Positions 22,108 to 31,587 of a DNA stretch of 64,000 nucleotides are shown piece after piece. Both the position numbers and the translations under genes were made by a program. Each line of letters begins with the position of its first letter. The first letter of the stretch is position 1. Under the pieces are notes generated by a model that had not been told where the DNA came from, ran no database searches, and saw only the letters and a list, made by a program, of their open reading frames with translations. The stretch comes from Haloferula sp. BvORR071 (GTDB taxonomy: Bacteria; Verrucomicrobiota; Verrucomicrobiia; Verrucomicrobiales; Akkermansiaceae). The DNA lies in contig NZ_BATP01000057.1 of NCBI RefSeq assembly GCF_000739615.1, positions 62,001 through 126,000 on the forward strand, written 5' to 3'.

Positions 22108-24555
22108 TCAGGGAACTTCTTCAACCCGGTAGAAGGCTCGTGTCGCCGGCGGCGCGGGATCGACAAAGACGTGCGAGGCCGCTCCCGTGAAGGGGGCTCC
22201 CACTGCGGCGAAGTCGTTATTCAGCGCGGCACTGCGCTTCAATTGATAGCTCTTGGAGGCGATCAATCCGGTGATAGTCACTTGGAAGCTCCCGCCATTG
22301 AAGCCGGAGCTGCTCACCACCGGTGGTGATGGCACGCTGTTGATGTCCGCGGGATTGGAGCCGGACAGCAGTTCGTCGGCGTTGGTATAGCCGTCGAAGT
22401 CCGGATCGCCATTGGGTCCGTTGTCGCCCGTGGCGCTCTTGGGATCCAAACGGTTGGCAAGTTCCCAAGCATCGGGCAGGCCATCGCTGTCGGAGTCCAG
22501 CGAGTTCGGCACGGCGATGATGCGGACATTGTCCACGATCACGCGACCACCGGTCTTGTGGCGCACATAGACGGCGATGTTCCCCGCGGGTGGAGTGGCA
22601 CCGGTCACCAAGGCGTAGGCCTGGGCCAAGCCGCCGAAGCCGACGCTGGAGATGGCGCTGGCATCACGGATCTTGTTGATCGCGTTGTCCGCATCCGGGC
22701 TGCCAGAGGCAGGCAGGGTGTTGTTCAGGTTCATCTTGCCCGGCACGGTGTGCAGCTCGGTGCCAATCGCCGCGCTGGAGAAGAGGCCGAATTCGACGAT
22801 GCCGGTGGCGTAGCCATTGCGGTAACCGCCGGCGATGTCCACGAGGTAGGTCGTATTCGGCGCGAAGGCCACGCCGGTATCCTGATAGATGTAGCCGTCG
22901 ATCTGCTCGATGCCGATGAACTGCGTGCCCTCACCACCGGTCATGCCAACCGAGGCGATGTTTTCCACGAAGGTATCGCCGAGGTCAGGTGCGTTCGCCT
23001 TGGTCCAGCTGTCCGGCACACCTTGGATGTAGGTGGCTGTCGTCGGCAGCTCAAAGCCGTGGTTGGCCACTGCGACCGTGGGCTGGTTGGACGAGGCTTG
23101 GCTGGGATCAGTACCGAGCAGGAATTCCCAGCGGTCGGTGGTGCCGTCGCCATCGCTGTCGGTCTTGTTGGGATCGGTGCCGGGGCTCACACCGGCCACG
23201 TAGGTGCCGGGGATTTCCTGATCATCCCGGAAGCCATCGCTATCGCTGTCGGCCTTGAGGGGATTGGTACCGCGAGATGCAGCACTGACCCAGATGCCGG
23301 TGCCGGTTTCCGCGCCATCAAGCACGGTGTCGTCGTCGGAGTCGGAGTCACGCGGGTCGGTCTTGCGTGTATACTCTTGGGAGTTGGGCGAACCGTCATT
23401 GTCGGGATCGCCATTGGCTCCGTTGACCACATTGCCGGTGCCTGGGTCGGTCGGGTCGAAGTTGTTGGTGACCTCCCAGCCATCCGGCAGGCCATCGCCA
23501 TCGGTATCCACCTTGTTGCCCTTGGTGTGATAGACGGTTTTTTCGTCCAGATCGCTCAGGCCATCGCCGTCGCTGTCGGTATTGATCGGGCTCGTGCCAT
23601 CTACCCCACCGTTGTATTCCTGCAGGTTGGTGAGGGTGTCGCCGTCCGGGTCGCCGTTCGGGCCGTTTTTGGGGTCGATGCTACCGTTGTCGTTCGGGTT
23701 CAGGCCGTAATTGCTTTCCCAGGAATCAGGCAGGCCGTCGCCATCGGTATCCACGATCACCGTCTGGTCGGTGCCGATGATCTGGATTGCATTGATGGTG
23801 GCGCGGATTTTGTCCGTGCCGGCTTCTTCAGCGCGCAGATAGAAGGACGGCGCGGTGAGATTGGAGAAGACGGTGTAGTTGCCCGCGCCGGAGGTGCCTG
23901 TCACCTTGGTGAAGGTGGGTGTGGTGCCCCAGTTCGAGTTGTCGATGACCTCCACCCGGCTGGTGATATCGGGTCCCAGGCCGGGGTCTCCGTTGACGGG
24001 ATTGGAGCTATCGGTCGCGGCGAGCCAGAACAAGGAGCCGCGGGTGCCGGTGGCGGTATCGCCGTCCGAGTAAATCACCACGCTATAGGAGGTGAGTCCC
24101 TTGGCGGCCATCCAGGTGTCGAGACCGGTGAGCAGGCAGTCCGGCTTGTCGTCGCTGTTGCCAAAGACACCGTCGAAGGCAGCGTTGATGGCGGCACCGT
24201 TCGAATCGAGGTAGCCCTTCATCAGCTTGTGGTTACCGCCGAGGGCCTCGTTCGCATTGGTGTTCCAGAGGCCGGTGGCGTCCCACTTCAGGGTCACCGC
24301 GGTGGCGGTTCCGGTATTGTCATTGAGTGTTCCGGCATTGCCCCAGCGGCCGCGGTTATTCCAGTTGGTCTGCTCATAAGTTGGAGCGCCGGCGCTTTCC
24401 GTGGCACCTAGTAGATAGGCGGCATTCTCGGAGAAGTTAACGCCGATCGGGAAGTCCGTGGCCGAAGCGGTGCCAGCCAAGAGAGGGAGTGTGAGGGGGA
24501 TGGCAGATGCGATCTGCCGACGGAGGTTGGTCCTGTTGGGTTGGGTTTGTTTCAT
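22108..24555 (-). CDS. secreted thrombospondin-type-3-repeat protein
   Basis: 815 residues from the ATG at 24555, giving a signal peptide (basic RTNLRRQ, then hydrophobic, ending TASAT). The N-terminal 200 residues are a unique beta-rich domain (about 26-230). About eight TSP3/EF-hand-like repeats follow (D.DGDGLPD.WE and D.DSDGD variants, about 265-480), expected to bind calcium. A lectin-like beta domain (about 485-670) is followed by another TSP3 block and a C-terminal 80-residue beta module ending RAFYRVEEVP. Likely a surface or secreted adhesin or scaffold. It is divergent from a sensor kinase. Confidence 0.75.
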   Translation of the reverse strand: MKQTQPNRTNLRRQIASAIPLTLPLLAGTASATDFPIGVNFSENAAYLLGATESAGAPTYEQTNWNNRGRWGNAGTLNDNTGTATAVTLKWDATGLWNTNANEALGGNHKLMKGYLDSNGAAINAAFDGVFGNSDDKPDCLLTGLDTWMAAKGLTSYSVVIYSDGDTATGTRGSLFWLAATDSSNPVNGDPGLGPDITSRVEVIDNSNWGTTPTFTKVTGTSGAGNYTVFSNLTAPSFYLRAEEAGTDKIRATINAIQIIGTDQTVIVDTDGDGLPDSWESNYGLNPNDNGSIDPKNGPNGDPDGDTLTNLQEYNGGVDGTSPINTDSDGDGLSDLDEKTVYHTKGNKVDTDGDGLPDGWEVTNNFDPTDPGTGNVVNGANGDPDNDGSPNSQEYTRKTDPRDSDSDDDTVLDGAETGTGIWVSAASRGTNPLKADSDSDGFRDDQEIPGTYVAGVSPGTDPNKTDSDGDGTTDRWEFLLGTDPSQASSNQPTVAVANHGFELPTTATYIQGVPDSWTKANAPDLGDTFVENIASVGMTGGEGTQFIGIEQIDGYIYQDTGVAFAPNTTYLVDIAGGYRNGYATGIVEFGLFSSAAIGTELHTVPGKMNLNNTLPASGSPDADNAINKIRDASAISSVGFGGLAQAYALVTGATPPAGNIAVYVRHKTGGRVIVDNVRIIAVPNSLDSDSDGLPDAWELANRLDPKSATGDNGPNGDPDFDGYTNADELLSGSNPADINSVPSPPVVSSSGFNGGSFQVTITGLIASKSYQLKRSAALNNDFAAVGAPFTGAASHVFVDPAPPATRAFYRVEEVP

Positions 24556-24784
24556 GGGCGTGACAAGGTCACTATTTGGGTTCACCTCCGGAGCGATCAT
24601 AGGGTTAGTTAGAATCGCAGGGTATCCGGGGATAACTGCGCAGCGTAGAGGAGTTCGTGCTATCCCGCCACTACCCAGGGTGGTAGAAATCCCCCCCTAT
24701 CCATTGATGCCGCCGATTCGCATTCGATTTCCTTCCCTCAGCGGGCCGGGTATGATGCAACGCGGTTGTTGCCACCACGAGTGC
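24556..24784. other. divergent intergenic region between TSP3 gene and sensor kinase
   Basis: 229 bases holding both start regions. It is somewhat richer in A and T next to the TSP3 start. I see no convincing -35/-10 pair that I can assign with confidence, and no inverted repeat of note. Confidence 0.4.
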
Positions 24785-27700
24785 ATGCGAGCGAGCAATC
24801 CAAGCCCTGATCTCCTGCCGTGCCGCTATTGGCGGGGCTGCTTCGTGGCTGCATGTCTCATGCTTATTCCTTGGTCTTCGGGCTTCGCGCAAGAAGAGCG
24901 GCCGCTGACGCTCGCGGGCTTCAGTGATTCGCTGGCGAAGGGCGTGGTGGCGAATGCCAACTTCCGCCTCGCGGCCAAGGTCTGTGCGGTGAGCGCCGAC
25001 CGGCGTCTCCTGGCGATCCAGGATGAGAGCTCGACGCTTCTGTTAGAGTGCCCGATCTTGCCGCCGGATCTTGCTGTGGGCAGCAGCGTGATCATCGACG
25101 CCAACGGCAGCCGTTTGTCCCGCGACCGCTTTGCGATCCAAGTGGATTCCGGTCCGCTGATTGAAGTCGATGGTCATCACGCGACGATCACCCGCGATGC
25201 CCCGGTGTACCTCGAAGAAGGGCTTCAGCCGGTGCGGGTCGAGTGGTTCAATGGTCTCAATCTCGCCGAGTTGAAGCTCGAGTATGAAGGTCCGGGAGTG
25301 CCTCACCAGCAGGTGCCGGCATCATCGTGGGTTCACGATGACAACAACGGCACCCAAGCGCCCGGGCTTCGCTATGAGGTCTTCACGCGGGACTGGTGGC
25401 TCGGGGTCGCCGACTTCGACGAGGTAAAGGCGGTCGGCGGTGGGATCGTCAAGGATCTCGATATCTCGGTGCGACCGCAGCCGAGCCAAGTGGGCCTCGC
25501 TTTCAGCGGCCGGATGAGGATTCCCAAGACTGGGATTTATACCTTTCGTCTCTCGTCGGACGACGGTTCGAGATTCTACATCGGCAAACCGCAGTCCCGC
25601 ATTTCGGTCGAAGCGGTTGCTGTCGAAGTTCCGCAGCCACAAGCATGGAATCCGTCGATGGCTCCCGGAGCCGGCGCGTGGGTCAGTGCGGAGGGGAATG
25701 TAACCTTCGCGGCCCGGGTGGGCGGGCATCTCGAACTTGATGTCAGCGGACCTGACGCCTCCTTCCATGTCACGGTGCTCGATGGCACGCGGGAGTTGCC
25801 GCAGCGCTTGTTACGCCAGCATGTGATGCTGAAAGGGATCGGCCGGGCGGAGGGCATCATCGTCGTGGATGGCCGTGACCTTGAGCTCAGGGGCGACTCC
25901 ACGGGCCAGGTTGAGTTGCTGACGCGCGCGGACCAGATCCGGCGCCTGCAGCCGGAGCAGGCGCGCAAGCGCCGCGCGCGGATCCGCGGGGTGGTGGTCA
26001 TGTCCTCGCAGGATGTGTTGGTGCTCCAAGACGCCAGCGGCGGCGTCTTCATCCGCTACTCGGCACCCAGCGGCAATGTCCAGCCGCGGCCGGGTGAGTT
26101 TTGGGAGGTCGAGGGCCCGACGGATCCCGGGGATTTCTCGCCGATGATCTATGCCGAACGTGCGCGGTATCTCGGCAGTGCCGCGATGCCGGAAGCGGCG
26201 CGGCCCTCATGGGAACAGATTGCCAGCGGCGGGATGGATGCCGAGTGGGTCGAGCTCGAAGGCGTGGTGGTCTCCGCCTCGCTCAGGCAGATGGTGCTGC
26301 TCACTCGCGATGGCAAGGTGCAGATCAACGACAATCTCTCCTATCCGCTGCCGACCCACCGGATGACTGCGGAGGAGATGTCCGCTCTGCCAGGCAGCGT
26401 CGTCCGCATCCGCGGGGTCTTCACCGCGAACTGGGATAGCTACGGGCGGGTGAACGCGGGGATCTGTCAGATGGGCAATGCGACGATGTCGGTGGATGAA
26501 CCGGCGCCTGTGGACCCCTATGCCGCGGAGCCGATGCAGGCTTCCGATCTTCTGCTTTTCATCTCGCACCCGGTGGTCTTCAAGCGGGTCAGGGTGACTG
26601 GGGTGGTGCTGCACGCGCGGCCACCGGAGTATTTCCTGTGGGATGGTGCGCGGGGCTTTCGGATCTTCGGCCGCGATGCCGTGCCGCTGCATGCCGGTGA
26701 CCAAGTGGAGGCCGCTGGCTTTCCGCGGATCGGCGGGCCCTCGCCGATGTTGATGGAGGCGGATGTGCGCAAGACCGGCACTGCGGCGGTGCCGGCGGCA
26801 AACAAAATTGAAGGCAAGGCCTTCCCGAATCCTCGCCTGGACTCCACGCGTGTGATGGTCGAGGCCAGCTTGCTCAGCGACACGCTGCGCCAAGACGAGC
26901 GCATCCTGGAAATGCAGGCGGGGCCGCAGCGTTTCGTGGCGCGCTTGGCGGCGGCGGCCGTGGCGGGTGGCGAGACGAAGCCGATTGAGCGCGGCAGTCT
27001 GTTGCGTCTCACCGGGACTTATGCGAGCGCGGTCTCCAGCAGGCCGGGAGTGGCCGCCGCGGAACCCTTCGAGCTGCTCTTGGATAGCGCTGCGGACCTG
27101 GTGGTCCTGCAGCGTGGTCCGTGGTGGACCCTGCGGCATACGATTGCGGCGATCGCGATTCTTTCCGGCGGTCTGCTGCTGGCGCTGGTGTGGGTCTCGC
27201 TGCTGCGGCGCACCGTGGCCCAGCGCGGCAAGCAGCTCGCCGCCGAGATCGAGGAGCGCGAGGCTGCTGAGCGATACCGCGAGATCGAGAAGGAGCGGAC
27301 CCGCGTGGCGCATGACCTTCACGATGAGCTGGGCGCGGGACTTACCGAGGCCGGCATCCTCACCTCGCTGGTGAAAAACCCCGGTGTCCCCGCAGAGAAA
27401 AAGGATGGCTACCTCGATCAATTGGCCGAGGTCTGCCGCGCTCTGGTGACCGGCCTGGACGAGATCGTCTGGGCGGTGAATCCGCGCTACGATTCGGTGA
27501 CCGATCTCGCCGGCTACTTCTCGCTTTTCGCACAGCGTTTCCTGGGGATTGCGGGAATCACCTGCCGCCTCCAGATCGCGGAATCGGTCGCGGAGCACCC
27601 GATCGGATCCCATCAGCGCCACGACATCTTCCTCGCATTCAAGGAAGCCCTGAATAATATTGTCAGGCATTCGCAGGCCCGCGAAGTGCGGCTCGCCATC

Positions 27701-27904
27701 GGAGTGGCAGACCGGATCCTCACGGTCTCGCTCGCCGACGACGGCTGCGGCCTCGACCCCGCAGAGACCAAGCCGGGCAGCGACGGGCTTGTGGGGATGC
27801 AGGAAAGAATGGAGAAACTCGGCGGCCACTGCCGTATCAGCAGCAACCCGGGTGGCGGCACCACAGTCGAATTCAGCCTGCCACTGGAAAGGATCAACCC
27901 ATGA
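24785..27904 (+). CDS. sensor histidine kinase with OB-like and PA14-like extracytoplasmic modules
   Basis: 1039 residues from the ATG at 24785 (24752 is an alternative), giving a signal or anchor helix and cleavage-like GFAQEE. The large outer region has an OB-like module (about 55-130), PA14-type segments (about 140-300, with VYLEEGLQPVRVEWFNG and GIYTFRLSSDDGSRFYIG), and three more OB-like modules (about 395-690). A helix at about 785-805 crosses the membrane. The cytoplasmic part is a HisKA_3 domain with phospho-acceptor H846 in VAHDLHDELG, then an HATPase (NNIVRHSQA, DDGCGL, GLVGMQERME). PA14 suggests glycan sensing. The response regulator overlaps its stop (ATGA). Confidence 0.88.
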   Translation: MRASNPSPDLLPCRYWRGCFVAACLMLIPWSSGFAQEERPLTLAGFSDSLAKGVVANANFRLAAKVCAVSADRRLLAIQDESSTLLLECPILPPDLAVGSSVIIDANGSRLSRDRFAIQVDSGPLIEVDGHHATITRDAPVYLEEGLQPVRVEWFNGLNLAELKLEYEGPGVPHQQVPASSWVHDDNNGTQAPGLRYEVFTRDWWLGVADFDEVKAVGGGIVKDLDISVRPQPSQVGLAFSGRMRIPKTGIYTFRLSSDDGSRFYIGKPQSRISVEAVAVEVPQPQAWNPSMAPGAGAWVSAEGNVTFAARVGGHLELDVSGPDASFHVTVLDGTRELPQRLLRQHVMLKGIGRAEGIIVVDGRDLELRGDSTGQVELLTRADQIRRLQPEQARKRRARIRGVVVMSSQDVLVLQDASGGVFIRYSAPSGNVQPRPGEFWEVEGPTDPGDFSPMIYAERARYLGSAAMPEAARPSWEQIASGGMDAEWVELEGVVVSASLRQMVLLTRDGKVQINDNLSYPLPTHRMTAEEMSALPGSVVRIRGVFTANWDSYGRVNAGICQMGNATMSVDEPAPVDPYAAEPMQASDLLLFISHPVVFKRVRVTGVVLHARPPEYFLWDGARGFRIFGRDAVPLHAGDQVEAAGFPRIGGPSPMLMEADVRKTGTAAVPAANKIEGKAFPNPRLDSTRVMVEASLLSDTLRQDERILEMQAGPQRFVARLAAAAVAGGETKPIERGSLLRLTGTYASAVSSRPGVAAAEPFELLLDSAADLVVLQRGPWWTLRHTIAAIAILSGGLLLALVWVSLLRRTVAQRGKQLAAEIEEREAAERYREIEKERTRVAHDLHDELGAGLTEAGILTSLVKNPGVPAEKKDGYLDQLAEVCRALVTGLDEIVWAVNPRYDSVTDLAGYFSLFAQRFLGIAGITCRLQIAESVAEHPIGSHQRHDIFLAFKEALNNIVRHSQAREVRLAIGVADRILTVSLADDGCGLDPAETKPGSDGLVGMQERMEKLGGHCRISSNPGGGTTVEFSLPLERINP

Positions 27905-28527
27905 CCAAGATCGGTATCGTCGAAGACAGCAAGACCACCCGCGAGGGCCTGGCCACCATTATCGATCTCTCTCCGGATTACCGCTGCGTCTGCGTGTGCG
28001 ACACTGCGGAGAAGGCGCTGGTGCAGCTGCCCAAGCACGCGCCGGAGGTGGTGCTGATGGACATCCAGCTTCCCGGGATGTCCGGCATCGAATGCGCCGC
28101 CAAGCTCAAGAAGCTGCTGCCGGAAGTGCAGATCATCATGGTCACGGTGTATGAGGATCCTGACCGGATTTTCAGCGCGCTGCGCAATGGGGCCTCAGGC
28201 TACCTCCTGAAGCGGGCTGCGCCGGAGCAGGTGCTCACCGCGATCCGCGACGTTCAGCAGGGCGGTGCTCCGATGAGCGGTGAGATCGCCCGCAAGGTGA
28301 TCCTGCATTTCCGCGACCAATCGACCGTCGCGGAGGAAGTGGAGAATTTGACTGCGCGTGAGCGCGAGGTTCTGGAATTGGTGGCGGAGGGCTTCATCAA
28401 CAAGGAGATCGCCGACCGCCTCTCCGTGACGATCGAGGCCGTCAGATGGCACCTGAAGCGGATCTACGCGAAGCTGCACGTGAGATCGCGGACGGAGGCA
28501 GCGCTGAAGCTGCGCGGGCCGAAGTGA
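27901..28527 (+). CDS. NarL/FixJ-family response regulator
   Basis: 208 residues. Receiver domain 1-120 with acidic pocket E8/D9 and phospho-acceptor D54 (VLMDIQLPGMSG). The switch Thr is in VTVYED and the Lys in LLKRA. A LuxR-type HTH covers about 145-205 (LTAREREVLELVAEGFINKEIA, IEAVRWHLKRIYAKLHV). It is translationally coupled to the preceding kinase, its cognate partner. Target genes are not evident; the divergent TSP3 gene is one candidate. Confidence 0.93.
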   Translation: MTKIGIVEDSKTTREGLATIIDLSPDYRCVCVCDTAEKALVQLPKHAPEVVLMDIQLPGMSGIECAAKLKKLLPEVQIIMVTVYEDPDRIFSALRNGASGYLLKRAAPEQVLTAIRDVQQGGAPMSGEIARKVILHFRDQSTVAEEVENLTAREREVLELVAEGFINKEIADRLSVTIEAVRWHLKRIYAKLHVRSRTEAALKLRGPK

Positions 28528-28532
28528 GTCAC

Positions 28533-28561
28533 GTAGCGGAACGGCTGCGCCGTTCCGCTAC
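28533..28561. terminator. perfect hairpin between response regulator and polA
   Basis: A 13-base perfect stem (GTAGCGGAACGGC/GCCGTTCCGCTAC) with a three-base loop, ending two bases before the polA stop. No T-run. It probably ends transcription of both convergent genes. Confidence 0.7.
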
Positions 28562-28562
28562 C

Positions 28563-31358
28563 TCAGTGCGCCGCAAGCCAGTTGGTCCCCGTGCCGTGCT
28601 CAACGAGTATCGGCACGTCGCCGGGGAGGGGTAGGGCGGTCTGCATGGCGTCGAGGATCCTCGGCACGAGTTCGGACTGCTCCTCCGGTGCGAGATCGAA
28701 AACGAGTTCGTCGTGCACCTGCAGTAGCATCTTCGTCTTGTAAGCTCCCTCGCGCAGCAGCCCATCGATCCGGATCATCGCCAGCTTGATCATGTCCGCG
28801 GAGCTGCCTTGGATCGGGGTGTTGATCGCGGCACGCTCGGCATTGCCACGGATGGTCTGGTTGCCGGACGTGAGGTCCGGGAAGTAGCGGCGTCGGCCGC
28901 ACAAGGTTTCCACATAGCCGCTCATGCGCGCTTCCTGGATGGTGCGGTCCATGAACTCCTTGATCGCCGGATACTGCTTGAAATAGTTGTCGATGATCTC
29001 CGCAGCCTCGCCGCGCGGAATGTTCAAGCGCTGGCTCAGACCGAAGGCTGAGATACCGTAGATGATTCCGAAGTTCACCATTTTTGCGCCGCTGCGTTGC
29101 TCGCGGGTGACCTCGCCCTCGGCCACGCCCCAGACCTTGGCGGCGGTGGCGGTGTGAATATCGCGGTTCTCGCGGAAGGCCTCGCTCATCGAGGCATCTG
29201 CAGCGAGCGCTGCCATCACCCGCAGCTCGATTTGCGAGTAGTCGCAGGACAGCAGCGTGAAGCCCTCGCGCGGCACGAAGGCCTTGCGGATCTGGCGCCC
29301 CATCTCGGTGCGGATCGGAATGTTCTGCAGGTTCGGATCGGTGGAAGCCAAGCGCCCGGTAGCTGCCACGAGCTGGTGGAACTGGGTGTGGATTCTTCCC
29401 GTCTCCTTCACGATGTGCTGCGGCAGCGCATCGAGATAGGTGCCCTTGAGCTTGGTCGCCTCGCGATACTCGAGGATCTCGTCGATCATCGGGTGTTTGC
29501 CGGCGAGTGAAGCCAGCGTGGCTTCATCCGTCTTGAACTGCCCGGTCTTCGTCTTCTTCGCCTTGTCGGCCAGGCCGAGCTCATTGAAGAGAATCTCCCC
29601 GAGCTGCTTGGGTGAGTTCAGGTTGAAAGGCCGCCCGGCATGCTTGGCGATTGAGACCGAAAGCTCGTTGATCCGCTGTTGCAATTGCCCGCTGATCTCC
29701 ACCAAGGCCGCGGGATCGATCGCGATGCCTTCCATCTCCATCCGCACCAGCACAGGAAGGAGGGGACATTCGATCTCATCGCAGACCTTCTCCTGGCCGT
29801 CCAACAGAGGCCGGATTTTCGCGGCAATCTGCCAGGTCACATCGGCATCCTCCGCCGCATACTCGGCGAGGACTTCCAAGGGGATCGAGGAGACATCGAA
29901 CTCCTTCGAGCTCTTTTTGGTCTCCGCCAAGCTGAAGAGATCGTCGCTGGGTGCCGCGGGAAGGGCTGGCTGGAGATTCGAGTTCGCGATGTCCGCCAGC
30001 TTGATCGGCGAATAGCCGAGCATGGTCTCGCTGACATAGTCCATGGTATGCCGCTGGTCCGGGAAGGCCAGCGAGTGCGCCAGCATGCTATCGAAGAAGG
30101 GGCCTTCGACCTCGATGCCATGATGATGCAGCACCGAGAGATCATACTTCAGGTTGTGCCCGGTCTTCTGCGCCTTGCCGGTGAGTGCAGCCTTGAGCGG
30201 CTCGAAGAGATCCGCGGAGTAGGGGAGATACCATCCCTCGTGGTTCTGCCAGGAGAAGGCCACGCCCAGCAGCTTCGCCTCGAAGCGGTCGAGCGAGGTA
30301 GTCTCGATATCGAAGCAGAAGGCGTCCTGCTTTGCGAGGAGGGCGAAGAGCTCAACCTGCTTTTCCGCGGTATCCGCAAGATGGTAGCTATGAGGAACCT
30401 CGGCGATCTTCTTGAAGGTCTCGAAGATCGTCTGAGTCGGAGTAGCAGCCTCCGACGAACTTTCGCCTGCCGGGGCGGCGGTATCGGCCGCGCCGGGAAA
30501 GAGCCGCTTGGTCAGCGAGCGGAACTCGAACTCGGTAAAGAGCGCCTTCACCGCTTCGTCATCGCGGGAGGAGAGCTCGAGATCCTCCCAGCTCACCTCG
30601 AGCGGCGCATCGATGATGATGGTGGCGAGATCCTTCGATAGCCGTGCATTGTCGGCATGGGCTTCCAGGTTCTCCTTCTGCTTGCCTTTCAGCTTGCCGA
30701 GGTTCGCCAGCAGATTCTCCACCGAGCCAAAGTCGGCGATCAGCTTTTGCGCGGTCTTCGGGCCGATGCCGGGGACACCGGGGATGTTGTCCACTGTGTC
30801 GCCCATCAGGCCGAGCAGGTCGATGATCTCGTGCGGGCTCTTCACGCCCCAGATTTCCGGGAGCTGCTCCACGCCGATGATCTCGTGCTCGGAACCCTTC
30901 TTGCCCGGCTTCCACATGAAGGTAGTGGGGCTCAGGAGCTGGGCGAAATCCTTGTCCGGCGTGACCATGTAGGTCTCGAAGCCCGCCGGCTCGGCGCGCT
31001 TGGCCAGGGTGCCGATCAGGTCGTCCGCCTCATAGCCATCGATCTCCAGCAGGGGAATGTGGAAGGCTTGGCAGAGCCGTTTCACATTCGGGATCGCGGC
31101 GGCCAGTTCCTCCGGCATCTCATCGCGCTGCGCCTTGTAGGCGGGGAACTTTACGTGCCGGGGCGTCGGCGCGTGAGTATCGAAGGCCACGCCGAGGTGG
31201 GTCGGCTTCTCCTTTTCGAGGATGGTCAGCAGGGTGTTGGTGAAGCCGTAGAGCGCGGAAGTATTGATCCCCTTGGAATTGCGGATGGGATTCTGGATGA
31301 AGGCGAAGTGGGCCCGGTAAACGAGCGCCATCCCGTCCAAGAGGAAAAGCCGTGGCAT
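28563..31358 (-). CDS. polA: DNA polymerase I
   Basis: 931 residues with all three domains. The 5'-nuclease covers about 1-300 (LFLLDGMALVYRAHFAF, GYEADDLIGTLA, GDTVDNIPGVPGIGPKTA). The 3'-5' exonuclease covers about 330-510 and retains its metal ligands (FDIETTSLD, GHNLKYDL, YAAEDADVT), so proofreading should be active. The polymerase domain has DYSQIELR, the O-helix region KMVNFGIIYG, and QVHDELVFD. Functions in replication gap filling and repair. Monocistronic. Confidence 0.97.
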   Translation of the reverse strand: MPRLFLLDGMALVYRAHFAFIQNPIRNSKGINTSALYGFTNTLLTILEKEKPTHLGVAFDTHAPTPRHVKFPAYKAQRDEMPEELAAAIPNVKRLCQAFHIPLLEIDGYEADDLIGTLAKRAEPAGFETYMVTPDKDFAQLLSPTTFMWKPGKKGSEHEIIGVEQLPEIWGVKSPHEIIDLLGLMGDTVDNIPGVPGIGPKTAQKLIADFGSVENLLANLGKLKGKQKENLEAHADNARLSKDLATIIIDAPLEVSWEDLELSSRDDEAVKALFTEFEFRSLTKRLFPGAADTAAPAGESSSEAATPTQTIFETFKKIAEVPHSYHLADTAEKQVELFALLAKQDAFCFDIETTSLDRFEAKLLGVAFSWQNHEGWYLPYSADLFEPLKAALTGKAQKTGHNLKYDLSVLHHHGIEVEGPFFDSMLAHSLAFPDQRHTMDYVSETMLGYSPIKLADIANSNLQPALPAAPSDDLFSLAETKKSSKEFDVSSIPLEVLAEYAAEDADVTWQIAAKIRPLLDGQEKVCDEIECPLLPVLVRMEMEGIAIDPAALVEISGQLQQRINELSVSIAKHAGRPFNLNSPKQLGEILFNELGLADKAKKTKTGQFKTDEATLASLAGKHPMIDEILEYREATKLKGTYLDALPQHIVKETGRIHTQFHQLVAATGRLASTDPNLQNIPIRTEMGRQIRKAFVPREGFTLLSCDYSQIELRVMAALAADASMSEAFRENRDIHTATAAKVWGVAEGEVTREQRSGAKMVNFGIIYGISAFGLSQRLNIPRGEAAEIIDNYFKQYPAIKEFMDRTIQEARMSGYVETLCGRRRYFPDLTSGNQTIRGNAERAAINTPIQGSSADMIKLAMIRIDGLLREGAYKTKMLLQVHDELVFDLAPEEQSELVPRILDAMQTALPLPGDVPILVEHGTGTNWLAAH

Positions 31359-31470
31359 GGGGGCAGGCTAAGCGCCGCAGCACCGGCGGGCCAAGCGCGG
31401 TGGCAGAAAAATGAACCACCAAAACGCCGGGTTTTCCATGTGTTTGATTGATATGAAGTTAGGTTTGTGA

Positions 31471-31526
31471 CGGGCTTCGCAAGCCCGGCCGGCAGGGCCC
31501 TTGGTCGCGGCCTCGCCGCGAGCCCT
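31471..31526. other. stacked hairpins in the polA / proline-rich gene spacer
   Basis: CGGGCTT-CGC-AAGCCCG (31471-31487) is followed directly by AGGGC...GCCCT (31494-31498 and 31522-31526) enclosing a perfect TCGCGGC-CTC-GCCGCGA (31505-31521). The two structures lie in the 229-base divergent spacer, 60 bases before the next gene. It may be a leader structure or small RNA; no family recognised. Confidence 0.4.
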
Positions 31527-31587
31527 CCGGGGCTAGGAAATAATCTGGCCAAAGGGCGGCAGGAAATCCTACGTATGGGCCAACAAG

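Noticed and set aside
22558-24411. 617-codon plus-strand frame within the TSP3 gene
   Set aside because: It mirrors the Asp/Gly repeats of the real gene as Val/Gly/Ile repeats; no start context and no signal.
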